Positions 51,641 to 60,557 of a DNA stretch of 64,000 nucleotides are shown piece after piece. Made by a program: the position numbers and the translations under genes. Source of the stretch: Chryseobacterium tructae (GTDB taxonomy: Bacteria > Bacteroidota > Bacteroidia > Flavobacteriales > Weeksellaceae); contig NZ_JAUFQR010000001.1 in the NCBI RefSeq assembly GCF_030409875.1, positions 930,001 through 994,000 on the forward strand, given 5' to 3'. Below the pieces are notes generated by a model. That model was not told the DNA's origin and ran no database searches. It saw only the letters and a program-made list of their open reading frames with translations. Each line of letters begins with the position of its first letter. Positions within the stretch are counted from its first letter, which is position 1.

Positions 51641-52153
51641 ATGAATAAAGCAGAAGTTTTAAAAGAAATTATAGAGCAAAGACGAAGTATTTTTCCAAAG
51701 GATTATACTGACGCAGAAATTTCTCAGGAAGTTATTGATGAGATCTTACATTCGGCGACTTTAGCTCCCAATCATAAGCGTACCAAACCTTGGCGTTTCA
51801 AAATATTCAAAGGAGAAGAGAAGGCAAAATTGGCTTCAGAAATGCAGGCCATCTATAAAGCTACTCAACCTGAACAGTTATTCCTTGAAAAAAAATATAA
51901 TGACATAGGGTTTAAAATCAATAAAGCCAATGTAGTGGTTTCTATTGTAGTGAATTTCAGTGGAATGGTTCCTGAATGGGAAGAAATTGCTGCCACTTCT
52001 ATGGCCGTTCAGAATATGTACCTAAGCTGCACAGCCAATAATATAGGTTGCTACTGGAGTTCCCCTAAGATTGTTGATGAGCTGAAAGAATCTCTTACCA
52101 TTGAAGAAAATCAAAAATGTCTGGGGCTTTTCTACATGGGAGAATTAGATTAA
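51641..52153 (+). CDS. Nitroreductase family protein
   Basis: A 170-residue FMN-dependent oxidoreductase of the nitroreductase/BluB fold. 'IIEQRRSIFPKDYTDAEISQEVIDEILHSATLAPNHKRTKPWRFKIFKG' is the FMN-phosphate-binding N-terminal part (R-R-S; A-P-N-H-K-R-T-K-P-W), and 'MAVQNMYLSCTANNIGCYWSSPKIV' the C-terminal half. Physiological substrate unknown. ATG 51641 is chosen over the TTG at 51623 because of promoter spacing and the family's N terminus. The next gene begins nine bases after the stop. Confidence 0.9.
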   Translation: MNKAEVLKEIIEQRRSIFPKDYTDAEISQEVIDEILHSATLAPNHKRTKPWRFKIFKGEEKAKLASEMQAIYKATQPEQLFLEKKYNDIGFKINKANVVVSIVVNFSGMVPEWEEIAATSMAVQNMYLSCTANNIGCYWSSPKIVDELKESLTIEENQKCLGLFYMGELD

Positions 52154-52162
52154 CTGCATTTT

Positions 52163-52966
52163 ATGACTAAAAAACTATTTATAGCCTTGTTTGGGGTTAT
52201 GATTTTTAACTCTGTCTCTGCTCAGATCCCTATATCAGTGCCTGATTTCAATACCTACAAATTTTCAGAAGGAAATAAACTGGGTATTAGAAATAGGGAA
52301 GGTATATTGCTAAAAGCAGAATATGACCAAATTTGGGAGCGTGATAAAGACCTTTATAGTCTTACTAAATCTGGTAAGATGAATGTTTTTTATTTGGATA
52401 GGTTTATTTTGCCTACCGCAGTAGATGAGGTAAACTTTATATCAGATGCTATAGTAGCAGTAGATAAAGGAGAGAAGTCTATTTATGTTCTTGATACCAA
52501 TAATCAATACAAATTTGTTTTAAAGACAAAAAACAACCTTGTTGTGAACAATGGCTTTACGTTGGTTTTAAGTGATGAGTCAGGAAAGAAATTCTTTTAT
52601 TTCAAAAACGGAGCATCTCTTCCAGATAAATATTCTTATTCCAATATTTATAATAATGTCATTATGACCTCCATTGACCGGAAATGGGGGCTGATAAAAG
52701 ATGGAAGAGAAATTACACCTTTCATATATGATTCAATGGACACTATTGGGCGTTTTTATAAACAGAGAAGTGATTATGGATATCTGCTACGCTATAAAAC
52801 AGCAAAATATTTTATTGCAGAACTCAATCAAAAGTTTGGAATCATAAATGTCGAAGGTAAAATAGTACTTCCTATTAAGTATGATAAGATTGTTCTGGAT
52901 GAAGAAACCAATACCTATACCCTTTATTTGAATGGTAAGGAAGAAGCTTTTGATGGAAACAAATAA
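52163..52966 (+). CDS. WG-repeat exported protein
   Basis: A 267-residue protein with signal peptide about 1-20 ('NSVSAQIP') and WG (beta-strand KWG) repeats: 'KLGIRNREGILLKAEYDQIWE', 'KWGLIKDGREITPFIYDSMD' and 'KFGIINVEGKIVLPIKYDKIV'. Such repeats form irregular beta propellers and are common in Bacteroidetes envelope proteins; partners are unknown. Nine bases separate it from the nitroreductase gene, so the two are cotranscribed, with no obvious functional link. Confidence 0.8.
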   Translation: MTKKLFIALFGVMIFNSVSAQIPISVPDFNTYKFSEGNKLGIRNREGILLKAEYDQIWERDKDLYSLTKSGKMNVFYLDRFILPTAVDEVNFISDAIVAVDKGEKSIYVLDTNNQYKFVLKTKNNLVVNNGFTLVLSDESGKKFFYFKNGASLPDKYSYSNIYNNVIMTSIDRKWGLIKDGREITPFIYDSMDTIGRFYKQRSDYGYLLRYKTAKYFIAELNQKFGIINVEGKIVLPIKYDKIVLDEETNTYTLYLNGKEEAFDGNK

Positions 52967-52993
52967 AAAAAGCTATAAATCTTATATTTTAGA

Positions 52994-53057
52994 TTGTTAG
53001 ATTGAATTTTTTATATATCTTTGCACTCTTAAATATTTAACTGGGACGAGTTCCCGT
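52994..53057 (+). promoter_or_regulatory. rpsP promoter and leader hairpin
   Basis: TTG (52994-52996), 19 bases, TATCTTTG (53016-53023). In the 45-nt leader, GGGA (53043-53046) pairs with TCCC (53052-53055), extended by AC/GT with one bulged T. It might be an autoregulatory site for a ribosomal protein. Confidence 0.5.
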
Positions 53058-53071
53058 AAAATTCAAACATT

Positions 53072-53626
53072 ATGTCAGTAAAAATCAGATTACAAAGACA
53101 CGGTAAAAAAGGAAAACCTTTTTTCCACATCGTGGTTGCAGATTCTAGAGCTAGAAGAGATGGTAGATTCATCGAAAAACTAGGAACTTACAACCCAATT
53201 ACTAACCCAGCAACTATCGAGTTGAACGTTGATTCTGCTGTACAGTGGTTAAACAACGGTGCTCAGCCTACTGATACTGCTAGAGCTATTTTATCTTACA
53301 AAGGTGCTCTTTACAAAAAACACTTACAAGGTGGTGTTGCTAAAGGTGCTTTTGATCAAGCTGAGGCTGAAAAAAGATTTAATGCTTGGTTAGAAGCTAA
53401 AGAATCTAAAGTACAAGGTAAAGTTGATGGTTTAGCTACTGCTAAATCTGATGCTAAAAAAGCTGCTTTAGAAGCTGAAGTAAAAGTAAATGAAGCTAGA
53501 GTTGCTGCTGTTGCACAAGCTGAAGCTGATGCTAAAGCTGCTGAAGAAGCTGCAAACGCACCTGCTGAAGAAGTGGCTACAGAAGGAGAAGCTGCTGCTG
53601 AAACTGAAGAAAACACTGAAGCTTAA
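53072..53626 (+). CDS. rpsP: 30S ribosomal protein S16
   Basis: A 184-residue S16 with the usual core 'MSVKIRLQRHGKKGKPFFHIVVADSRARRDGRFIEKLGTYNP' and 'QPTDTARAILSYKGALYKKHL' in residues 1-95, followed by an unusually long C-terminal extension of about 75 residues rich in Ala, Glu and Lys ('EAEVKVNEARVAAVAQAEADAKAAEEAANAPAEE'). E. coli S16 is about 82 residues; long tails of this type are found in Bacteroidetes. Codon use is strongly biased towards GCT and AAA, as for highly expressed genes. It forms an operon with rimM, 14 bases on. Confidence 0.97.
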   Translation: MSVKIRLQRHGKKGKPFFHIVVADSRARRDGRFIEKLGTYNPITNPATIELNVDSAVQWLNNGAQPTDTARAILSYKGALYKKHLQGGVAKGAFDQAEAEKRFNAWLEAKESKVQGKVDGLATAKSDAKKAALEAEVKVNEARVAAVAQAEADAKAAEEAANAPAEEVATEGEAAAETEENTEA

Positions 53627-53640
53627 GAACATTTCCGGTT

Positions 53641-54183
53641 ATGCGTAAAGAAGATTGCTATTTGTTGGGGAAAATAACACGCAGACACGGACTTGCGGGC
53701 AACGTTATTCTAAAATTGGATACCGATCAGCCTGAGCTTTACAATAAATTGGAATCAATATTCGTTGAAATCAACGGATTATTGGTTCCATTTTTTATTG
53801 AAAAATCATCCTGGAGCAAACTAGATGCTCTGAATCTTGCATTCAAAAACTCTTCTGAAGCAATGGTAGATCAGGTTTTAGGTAAAAGTGTTTACCTTCC
53901 TTTGACTTCATTGCCTAAGCTTTCTGGAAAACAATTCTATTACCACGAAATCATCGGATTTGAAATTTTAGATGAAAATGACAACAACTGTGGCGTAATC
54001 AGATCTGTAAATGATCAGACAGCACAGGTATATTTCATCACCAATCTGGATGGAAAAGAAGTGGTTATTCCTATGATCAAAGACTGGATTCTTGAAGTTG
54101 ATAGAGAGGAAAGAACCATCAAAATGGTACTTCCTGAAGGTCTTATTGATGTTTTTCTAGTTCCTTCTAAGAAAGACGAATAA
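53641..54183 (+). CDS. rimM: Ribosome maturation factor RimM
   Basis: A 180-residue 30S assembly factor that binds S19 and the 16S 3' domain. The N-terminal half has 'LGKITRRHGLAGNVILKLDTD', the RimM opening, and the C-terminal PRC-barrel has 'FYYHEIIGFEILDENDNNCGVIRSVNDQTAQVYFI' and 'EVVIPMIKDWILEVDREERTIKMVLPEGLID', the last being diagnostic. The rpsP-rimM pairing is widespread; the usual trmD/rplS partners are not on this strand downstream, where the next gene is reversed. Confidence 0.95.
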   Translation: MRKEDCYLLGKITRRHGLAGNVILKLDTDQPELYNKLESIFVEINGLLVPFFIEKSSWSKLDALNLAFKNSSEAMVDQVLGKSVYLPLTSLPKLSGKQFYYHEIIGFEILDENDNNCGVIRSVNDQTAQVYFITNLDGKEVVIPMIKDWILEVDREERTIKMVLPEGLIDVFLVPSKKDE

Positions 54184-54235
54184 TTGTTGTTGCTATCAAC
54201 CATCGTTCTGTCTCATTATCATTTTCCTTTCATTA

Positions 54236-55897
54236 TTATTTGAAATTTTCATTACCCGTCATTAAGGCTGGTAAAAGATATTCTTCTACGATTTTGTCAA
54301 CTTGTGAATGAGCGTAAGGCTTATTATATGCTGTCGCTGTAATAACCATCACAACCGGGATATCTACAAATACAATGATCTTGTTTCCACCATTCCCACT
54401 ACACTGATAAGCTTCCAGATTTTTGTTTCCCATTGTATATATTTTTCTCCAGAACAAATACCCATAGCCTTCAAAATCTTTGTTATCTGTGAAATAGTTC
54501 GTGAAAGATTTCTTTATCCACTCTGTATTTAAGATCATTTTTCCATTCCAGATCCCTTTATTTTTATACAATTGCCCGAATTTTGCAAAATCTAATGTTC
54601 TCATTCGTAGGCCACCTGCTAAAGAAGGCTTTTGTTGAGGAGTAAGTTGCCATTTGTAGTTTTTGATTCCAAGAGGCTGAAATAATTTTTTATCAGCATA
54701 TTCTTTCAATCCTTTGGGAAGCGATTTATCTAAAATATCACCTGCTACGACAACTCCTGCTGTGAAATAATTCCAGTTTTTTCCGATTTTGTTTTCAGTC
54801 ATAGGTAAATTCAAGGTAAATTTCACCCAATTATCAGTAGGATACATATTTTCTTCGTTCCCTGGAGACTCAGAATCCTGATCATTCCCATCAAAACCTG
54901 AACTCATTGTTAATAGGCTTTTTATGGTAACACTATCTTTTCGGGATGAATAATTTTCAAATGATTTTAAATCATAAAATTCTTTCAGATGCTGATCTTC
55001 GTTTTTAAGAAAACCCTCTTGGATAGCGATTCCCATCAATGTAGAAGCAAATGTTTTTCCAACCGAACGTGTATCCTGTAAAGAATCTCTTCCCGATCCA
55101 TTAAAATATTCTTCCAGAAGGAGCTTCTCATTTTTAATAACGACAATGCTGGTAATACTTTTGAATCTTTCTTCTGCAATTTTTTGATTCAGATTTCTGA
55201 TTGTGTTAGTATCCAGTTTTTCCTTAGATATTTTCCATTCTTGGTTAGGCTGAATAGGTTGAACAGCTGTCTGCTGCTCTGAAATATTTTTTTGTGGAAC
55301 ATTGAGATTTAATTCTCCTTGAGCAATAATAGACCCTGTCTTTACTGTAACTCCTTTCAGGTAAGGACGGATTTCAATTTTTAAAATATGATTCCCACTT
55401 GTTAATGCATCAATTCCGTTATTCTGTCTATAAAAACGCATCCATAAGTATCTTCCCCATGAATCTTCATTCTTACTGCTGATAAGAGGAATTCTTACAG
55501 TGGTTTTCATTTTTTTATTTTCTGGAGTTCCAGCACCTGGATTGAGATTTTCTGTATAAATAAGCCTTCCGTCGACCAGAAATGAGAATTGATAATTTCC
55601 GTTTTTAAGGAGTTCATCAATAGTCAAGGCAGGTTCAATTTGATGAAGATAATTAACCAGAGAATTATCAAAATAGGCATGAATACCCAGATCGCCATTT
55701 TCCTGGAATATAGAAGAAGTAAGAATATCTGAGTCTTTCAGATTTTCAAGGGCTATATTTTTGTTAAGAAAAACAATTTTTCCGGAATATTTTTTCTGAA
55801 TAGGATTCTCAATTTTTTCGGGATTGATTATATTTTTGTTTTGTCCCTGGTGTAGATGAAAAGTGAAAATAAGGATCAATAATAGAATGGGTTTCAT
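54236..55897 (-). CDS. Serine hydrolase (class C beta-lactamase-like) with extra N-terminal domain
   Basis: An exported protein of 553 residues. Signal peptide about 1-19. Residues about 20-215 form a beta-rich domain ('GHNILKIEIRPYLKGVTVKTGSIIAQGELNL' region) unlike a lactamase, and about 230-553 the serine hydrolase: SxxK as 'TRSVGKTFAST', 'LLTMSSGFDGNDQDS', and 'WNYFTAGVVVAG' in the YxN position with Thr instead of Asn. 'QCSGNGGNKIIVF' replaces the KTG/HGG strand. ATG 55897 is preferred as it starts the signal peptide; the frame continues upstream into the AraC gene's region. Esterase or peptidase activity is unproven. Confidence 0.82.
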   Translation of the reverse strand: MKPILLLILIFTFHLHQGQNKNIINPEKIENPIQKKYSGKIVFLNKNIALENLKDSDILTSSIFQENGDLGIHAYFDNSLVNYLHQIEPALTIDELLKNGNYQFSFLVDGRLIYTENLNPGAGTPENKKMKTTVRIPLISSKNEDSWGRYLWMRFYRQNNGIDALTSGNHILKIEIRPYLKGVTVKTGSIIAQGELNLNVPQKNISEQQTAVQPIQPNQEWKISKEKLDTNTIRNLNQKIAEERFKSITSIVVIKNEKLLLEEYFNGSGRDSLQDTRSVGKTFASTLMGIAIQEGFLKNEDQHLKEFYDLKSFENYSSRKDSVTIKSLLTMSSGFDGNDQDSESPGNEENMYPTDNWVKFTLNLPMTENKIGKNWNYFTAGVVVAGDILDKSLPKGLKEYADKKLFQPLGIKNYKWQLTPQQKPSLAGGLRMRTLDFAKFGQLYKNKGIWNGKMILNTEWIKKSFTNYFTDNKDFEGYGYLFWRKIYTMGNKNLEAYQCSGNGGNKIIVFVDIPVVMVITATAYNKPYAHSQVDKIVEEYLLPALMTGNENFK

Positions 55898-55982
55898 GGT
55901 AAGAAGTATTTGAGCAAAAATAATAAACTTCTTTATGGTAAAATAGAATAAAATTAACATGACTATTTTATAACCACGTATT

Positions 55983-56897
55983 TTAATTGAATAGCTTTCT
56001 AAATTCTCCCGGTGACTGATTTGTTTTTTGTTTAAATAGCTTACTGAAAGACTGCGGATGTTCAAAACCGAGTTCGTAAGCAATTTCACTCACGGATAAA
56101 CGGGTAGTGCTTAAACGTTCTTTCGCAGAATCAATTAATTTATTTTGAATATGCTGTTGTGTGTTTTGCTGTGTATGAAGACGAAGTAGGGTTCCAAGGT
56201 AATTGGGTGAAATATTCATCTGGTCGGCTATACATTTCACAGAGGGAATTCCATTTTCTATAAGGTTTCCGCCCTCAAAATATCTGGAGAGAATATCTTC
56301 AAATTTATAGAGCAATTCATGGCTTGATTTTTTTCGGGTAAAAAACTGACGTTCATAAAAACGGTCAGAATAAATCAACAATAACTCAATCTGTGCAATA
56401 ATCAGCTCTTGTGTAAATTTATCAGTGTTCGACTGATATTCACGTTCAATATTTTTAAGAATTTCAACAATAATTTTTTCTTCTTTATCTGAAAGAAAGA
56501 GAGCTTCTTTTACCTGGTAGCTGAAGAAATCGTAAGATTTTATTTTTTTTGTTAATGACGTGTTCCAAAGAAAATCAGGGTGAATCAGCAATAAAAATCC
56601 TGTCGGTTCTACTTGGACATCCTTTCTTATTTCCAGACTTAAAAACTGCTGTGGCGAAACAAAGCACAATACTCCTGAATCAAAATCATATTGTTGCTGA
56701 CCATAATTGAATTTCGGATTCACATTCTTCTTCAAACCGATCGAATAAAAATTCTGAATCCATTTCAACTCTTCATCTTCTACGATATAATGTACTCTAC
56801 TATAATCTATCAGGCTGATCAGAGGATGCTCAGGCTTGGGAAGATTACAGAAAGTATGAAAATCTGTAATAGAATTAAAACGAAGGGGCTGTTTCAT
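55983..56897 (-). CDS. AraC family transcriptional regulator
   Basis: A 304-residue activator with a C-terminal double helix-turn-helix: 'CIADQMNISPNYLGTLLRLHT' (first HTH) and 'LSTTRLSVSEIAYELGFEHPQSFSKLFKQKTNQSPGEFRKLF', the AraC signature. The N-terminal 190 residues are the AraC effector-binding-like domain. Upstream (in transcription order) lies an SDR gene; such pairs in Bacteroidetes often act on each other. It is followed, 85 bases later, by the serine hydrolase gene on the same strand, and may control it. Confidence 0.9.
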   Translation of the reverse strand: MKQPLRFNSITDFHTFCNLPKPEHPLISLIDYSRVHYIVEDEELKWIQNFYSIGLKKNVNPKFNYGQQQYDFDSGVLCFVSPQQFLSLEIRKDVQVEPTGFLLLIHPDFLWNTSLTKKIKSYDFFSYQVKEALFLSDKEEKIIVEILKNIEREYQSNTDKFTQELIIAQIELLLIYSDRFYERQFFTRKKSSHELLYKFEDILSRYFEGGNLIENGIPSVKCIADQMNISPNYLGTLLRLHTQQNTQQHIQNKLIDSAKERLSTTRLSVSEIAYELGFEHPQSFSKLFKQKTNQSPGEFRKLFN

Positions 56898-56997
56898 AAT
56901 AGCTAAGTTAATTGTTTTTGCAAAAGGATAACGTATTGTTTCAGAAAGACATCAACTCCGCTCAGAGCGATCAGAGTTGATGGATATCATGATGATA

Positions 56998-57837
56998 TTA
57001 AATTGCCGTTGAAACAGTCAGGTTTTCCCATTTTTCAGCGTCTTTCTTTAAGATATCAATTTTATTATTGAGAAATTCCATAGTTCCTACTCCTAATAAT
57101 AAATGAACAGGAGGATTTTTCTCTTTGCTGATCTGGATCAGGACATCAGCTGCTTTCACTGGATCATTAGGCTGATTTCCGTTGATTTCATTAAGGTGAG
57201 CCTGCTCCGATTGTCTTGCTGCTTCATAGGCTTGAATAGGATTTGAAGGGGTTCTCACAGAATCTTTATGTAAGAAATCCGTACGGAAGTATCCTGGATA
57301 AACAACTGTAGCATGAATTCCGAAATCTTTTACTTCTTCAGCGAGTGCTTCTGTAAATCCGGCTACCGCAAATTTTGTTGAACAGTAAATTCCCCAGCCC
57401 GGAAAATTTGCTGAATATCCACCTACAGAAGATATATTGAAGATGTTTCCTGATCTTTGCTCACGAAGATAGGGAAGGGCATTTCTAATGACGTTTAATG
57501 TTCCGAAAACATTCACTGCATAATTTTCTCTAGCCTCTTCATCGGTAAGCTCTTCCAGAGTTCCGATTTGTCCGTACCCTGCATTGTTGACTACTACATC
57601 AATTTGTCCGAAATGCTCAACCGTCTTTGAGATCACAGATTTTATGTCATCGTTGTCTTTAATATTGACGTTAAGTGGAAGGAAGTTTTCAGATGTTTTT
57701 CCAAAGGCCGATATCAGAGATTCAATGGTACGGCTTGTTGCAGCAACCCGGAATCCTTCGGATAATAATTTTTTTACCAACTCAAATCCTAAGCCTTTTG
57801 AAGCTCCTGTCACAAACCATACTTTTTTTGTTTCCAT
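56998..57837 (-). CDS. SDR family oxidoreductase
   Basis: A 279-residue classical short-chain dehydrogenase: 'WFVTGASKGLGFELVKKLL' (TGxxxGxG), 'VNNAGYGQIGTLEEL' (NNAG), catalytic Ser in 'IFNISSVGGYS', Tyr-Lys in 'GWGIYCSTKFAV' (YxxxK) and 'VYPGYFRTDF'. Substrate unknown; close types are oxidoreductases next to AraC regulators in flavobacteria. The AraC gene at 57957 lies 119 bases upstream on the same strand and probably regulates it. Confidence 0.92.
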   Translation of the reverse strand: METKKVWFVTGASKGLGFELVKKLLSEGFRVAATSRTIESLISAFGKTSENFLPLNVNIKDNDDIKSVISKTVEHFGQIDVVVNNAGYGQIGTLEELTDEEARENYAVNVFGTLNVIRNALPYLREQRSGNIFNISSVGGYSANFPGWGIYCSTKFAVAGFTEALAEEVKDFGIHATVVYPGYFRTDFLHKDSVRTPSNPIQAYEAARQSEQAHLNEINGNQPNDPVKAADVLIQISKEKNPPVHLLLGVGTMEFLNNKIDILKKDAEKWENLTVSTAI

Positions 57838-57956
57838 TTTTAAATATTTTTTTGTTTAAATGATGGTACAAAGATGAAAACTTACACTCATGGAAATGTA
57901 GCCGAATCGGAGAATGATGTATCCAAATCGTGAATGGTCATTGTATTTGAAAGATT

Positions 57957-58763
57957 TTAGCGAGTTTTCAGGAGATTTCTGTATTTCAATGGGGTGATGC
58001 CTATATTTTCTTTGAAGCACCGGATGAAATGACTTTGATCTGAAAAACCGCATTCCAGAGCAATATCCGTCAAAGAAGATGGCGAATTGAGAAGTTCCAT
58101 AGATTTATTAATCTTTAATTTCCGGAGATATTCTCCCAGATTGCAATGAAAATATTTATGAAAATCCCTGCTTAAATGGATAGGATGGATGTTCAATGCC
58201 TTAGATAGTTCTACCAGATTAAGGGTTTCAGCAACATTTTCATGTAAAATCTCATTAATCTGACCTGCCCACAACGGTTTTCTTTCTTTGATTTCCCTCT
58301 CGTGGGTTAATTGACTGAAAAGATGCAGTAATAACTGATTGACCGTCATCTCAAGAGATGTATTATTGGTTTTCGTTTCTTTAAAAATTTGATGTACCAA
58401 TAGCTTGAAGGCTGGATTTTTTATATTGAAGCTGCCTTCAACCTTGTTTTTCTGAAGGCCAAACTGTTCAAACCAATTTTGAGTGATTTCAATGTGGAAG
58501 CCTCTGGTAAAAACATCCGGTTTCCTATTATAGTGCGGATCTTCCCAATGGTGATACAATAATGTTCCTGCTGAGCATCCGTATGTTTCTTTCTTGTTTC
58601 CTTCCGTCATATTGCCCTGAAGGAGAAAAGTAAAGTAAGCATTTTCGTGATAATGCCAGTCTACATAAGGATGAGTATATTCCGTATCAGTGATCGTTAA
58701 TCCTTCTAAATTGATTCTTTGATTGGTTTCCCCAAAATATTCGCCGTTACGAAGACTGTTCAT
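57957..58763 (-). CDS. AraC family transcriptional regulator
   Basis: A 268-residue regulator: N-terminal cupin-like sensor ('TEYTHPYVDWHYHENAYFTFLLQGNMTEGNKKETYGCSAGTLLYHHWEDPHYN') and C-terminal AraC DNA-binding domain with 'LSKALNIHPIHLSRDFHKYF' and 'SSLTDIALECGFSDQSHFIRCFKENIGITPLKYRNLL'. The His-rich cupin motif suggests a metal or small-molecule sensor. It is divergent to nothing nearby; upstream on the same strand is a small frame whose stop codon overlaps its start. The SDR gene is 119 bases downstream. Confidence 0.92.
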   Translation of the reverse strand: MNSLRNGEYFGETNQRINLEGLTITDTEYTHPYVDWHYHENAYFTFLLQGNMTEGNKKETYGCSAGTLLYHHWEDPHYNRKPDVFTRGFHIEITQNWFEQFGLQKNKVEGSFNIKNPAFKLLVHQIFKETKTNNTSLEMTVNQLLLHLFSQLTHEREIKERKPLWAGQINEILHENVAETLNLVELSKALNIHPIHLSRDFHKYFHCNLGEYLRKLKINKSMELLNSPSSLTDIALECGFSDQSHFIRCFKENIGITPLKYRNLLKTR

Positions 58764-58948
58764 GATAGATTTTGTTTTAACCGGTTAATCTGTTCATACA
58801 TTTTATTAAAGAACTTTTTCCTGTCTCGATTTCCTGAAGTATTCAGTGACTTTGAATTTTTAATCTGGTGTTCAAAATAATTCAGCGTTTCCTGACAGGT
58901 TTTAGCATCATTAATTAAAATATATCCAAATGTTTCCTGAATTTGCAA
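58760..58948 (-). CDS. Small hypothetical protein overlapping the AraC start
   Basis: A 62-residue frame starting MQIQETFGYILINDAKTCQE, charged and likely helical at its end ('NRDRKKFFNKMYEQINRLKQ'). Its stop overlaps the AraC start codon (ATGA), a typical coupling arrangement. No domain recognised. It may be a small regulator, a leader frame, or by chance an open frame. Confidence 0.4.
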   Translation of the reverse strand: MQIQETFGYILINDAKTCQETLNYFEHQIKNSKSLNTSGNRDRKKFFNKMYEQINRLKQNLS

Positions 58949-59023
58949 AAAAAAATTAGAAAAATGAATGAATAAATTTTATTTCATTTTCTTTTGCCTT
59001 ATGAAAGTAAATATTCAAAGAAT

Positions 59024-59143
59024 CTATTGAGCCTTTTTCTGAATTAAATTATTATTCAGAATTTTATTTGAACCATGATTATTTTGACCGGAAGAATTAC
59101 ATTCAATAAATAATAAGCATATTACAAAGAAATATATTTTCAT
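59024..59143 (-). CDS. Short lipoprotein (39 residues)
   Basis: From ATG 59143: MKIYFFVICLLFIECNSSGQ and 19 polar residues. The signal peptide and lipobox 'LFIEC' are clear. It starts 11 bases after the stop of the 405-residue lipoprotein gene and ends at TAG 59024. It may be a degraded lipoprotein of the same type as its neighbours. Confidence 0.45.
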   Translation of the reverse strand: MKIYFFVICLLFIECNSSGQNNHGSNKILNNNLIQKKAQ

Positions 59144-59154
59144 CAAATTAAACA

Positions 59155-60372
59155 TTAGTAAGAAGCACCTGATTCAAACTCTAATGCAAAGCTGGAAGCA
59201 TTTTTTAAGTGTGGTAAATTATAATAATTATTCTGTTTAAAATTTTCTTCAATTTGTTGCCAATCCTTACTGTTTTCTTTATTTGAATTATAAAAAATAA
59301 GCCCTAAATAACTAAAACGTCCAATATTAGTATTACCTATGTTTTTATATTTCATAAATAAAAAATCATAAGTATTGGCTATATAAGCTCTTATTTTAAT
59401 AATTTCTTTTTCATCCCAATTATTATTTTTATCATTTACATCATATGCTGCAATAGCATTTACGTAATTTTGAGTCTTTTCATCTTCTGTTGTATTGTCT
59501 TCTATATATTTTAAGATGCCTTCTCTTATTTCTAATTCACCTTTGCAATTTCTTACAAAAAGAAACTGGTTAACAAAATCATTTGCTTTAGATTCATTTC
59601 TTTTCATTACCCATTCTAGTAAATCTTTATCCTTTGTATATCCAAATATCTTAACTAATGATTCTAAAAAATATTCATCATTAGACTTTAGCCAGGCAAG
59701 ACTAGCTTTATTGTCATTAAATAAATATTTATTTCTATTAACAATTTTTTGAGTATTGTTATATCTGGTATTCTTTAAATCTTCTAAATTTTTCCATTTT
59801 TCAATTTTAATTTCATCACCATCTTTATCTTTATAAGTATCAATCGATTTTAATTCGGCTTCATGTAATTGAGGATATTTTTTTTCATAATCAACTAATT
59901 CTGGCAAATAATAAAAATCGGTAATCATTTTTTGATTTTTAATAATGTAAGTTCCGTTGTAATCAGTTCCATTATTAGGGTATTTTATAATGTTTTTATT
60001 ACATCTATCAAAATAGTTTAAATAAATAATATTGTTATTAGAATTCATTTCTAAAATTCTGTTGAAGATTTCTTTTATTTTGGATTTAAAGTCTTCATCA
60101 GAAATTTGTATATAACCATTTTTCTTTAAAATATCATTAGTAACTAGAGACACCTCATTTAATTCATCAATAGAAAATTCAGGTTTTGGCATTTCTACTC
60201 CTGCTTCTTGAAAATATTGTGCAGCTCCATATGCTAATTGTTTTTTTATAATTTCTTCTATTTTTGTGATATTGCTGTTATTTATATCTTTTTTATCTTC
60301 AATGGTAACTTTACTTTCCTTCTGACAAGAAAAAAGTTGACACGCAAATAATATTAAAACGAGGTTTTTCAT
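59155..60372 (-). CDS. Lipoprotein of unknown function (405 residues)
   Basis: A predicted lipoprotein with lipobox 'LFSC' (Cys about 16) and a helical, acidic mature part. It resembles no family I can name. Features: 'EIIKKQLAYGAAQYFQEAGVEMPKPEFSIDELNEVSLVTNDILKKNGY' and 'SKANDFVNQFLFVRNCKGELEIREGILKYIEDNTTEDEKTQNYVNAIAAYDVND'. The local DNA is more AT-rich than the rest of the window. It belongs to a run of lipoprotein genes that may be immunity factors of an adjoining M23-type effector. Confidence 0.65.
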   Translation of the reverse strand: MKNLVLILFACQLFSCQKESKVTIEDKKDINNSNITKIEEIIKKQLAYGAAQYFQEAGVEMPKPEFSIDELNEVSLVTNDILKKNGYIQISDEDFKSKIKEIFNRILEMNSNNNIIYLNYFDRCNKNIIKYPNNGTDYNGTYIIKNQKMITDFYYLPELVDYEKKYPQLHEAELKSIDTYKDKDGDEIKIEKWKNLEDLKNTRYNNTQKIVNRNKYLFNDNKASLAWLKSNDEYFLESLVKIFGYTKDKDLLEWVMKRNESKANDFVNQFLFVRNCKGELEIREGILKYIEDNTTEDEKTQNYVNAIAAYDVNDKNNNWDEKEIIKIRAYIANTYDFLFMKYKNIGNTNIGRFSYLGLIFYNSNKENSKDWQQIEENFKQNNYYNLPHLKNASSFALEFESGASY

Positions 60373-60388
60373 TATTCTAAAATCTTAT

Positions 60389-60552
60389 CTAAATCAAAAT
60401 TTTCAAGTGATTTTCCTCTTGTTGAGGTTGTTTGGGTAGGGGAGTGTTGGTTTTCTGTGGTGTGCTTGTTCTTTGTGGTGTAGAGGGTTTAGGTTGTAGT
60501 TTTTTGTAATCTGGGTTGGCTACATCTACATTAGTTTGGTTGATAGCAAAAT
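60389..60552 (-). pseudogene. Orphan proline-rich C-terminal fragment, copy 1
   Basis: An open stretch without a start codon reads YFAINQTNVDVANPDYKK, then LQPKPSTPQRTSTPQKTNTPLP, and KQPQQEENHLKILI before a stop. The Pro/Gln/Thr-rich linker matches that of the 61509 fragment. It looks like the tail of a larger protein left after recombination. Confidence 0.5.
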
Positions 60553-60557
60553 ATCAA

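Noticed and set aside
53356..53616. An Ala/Ser-rich minus-strand frame inside rpsP
   Set aside because: It is the antisense of the GCT-rich repeats coding the S16 tail.
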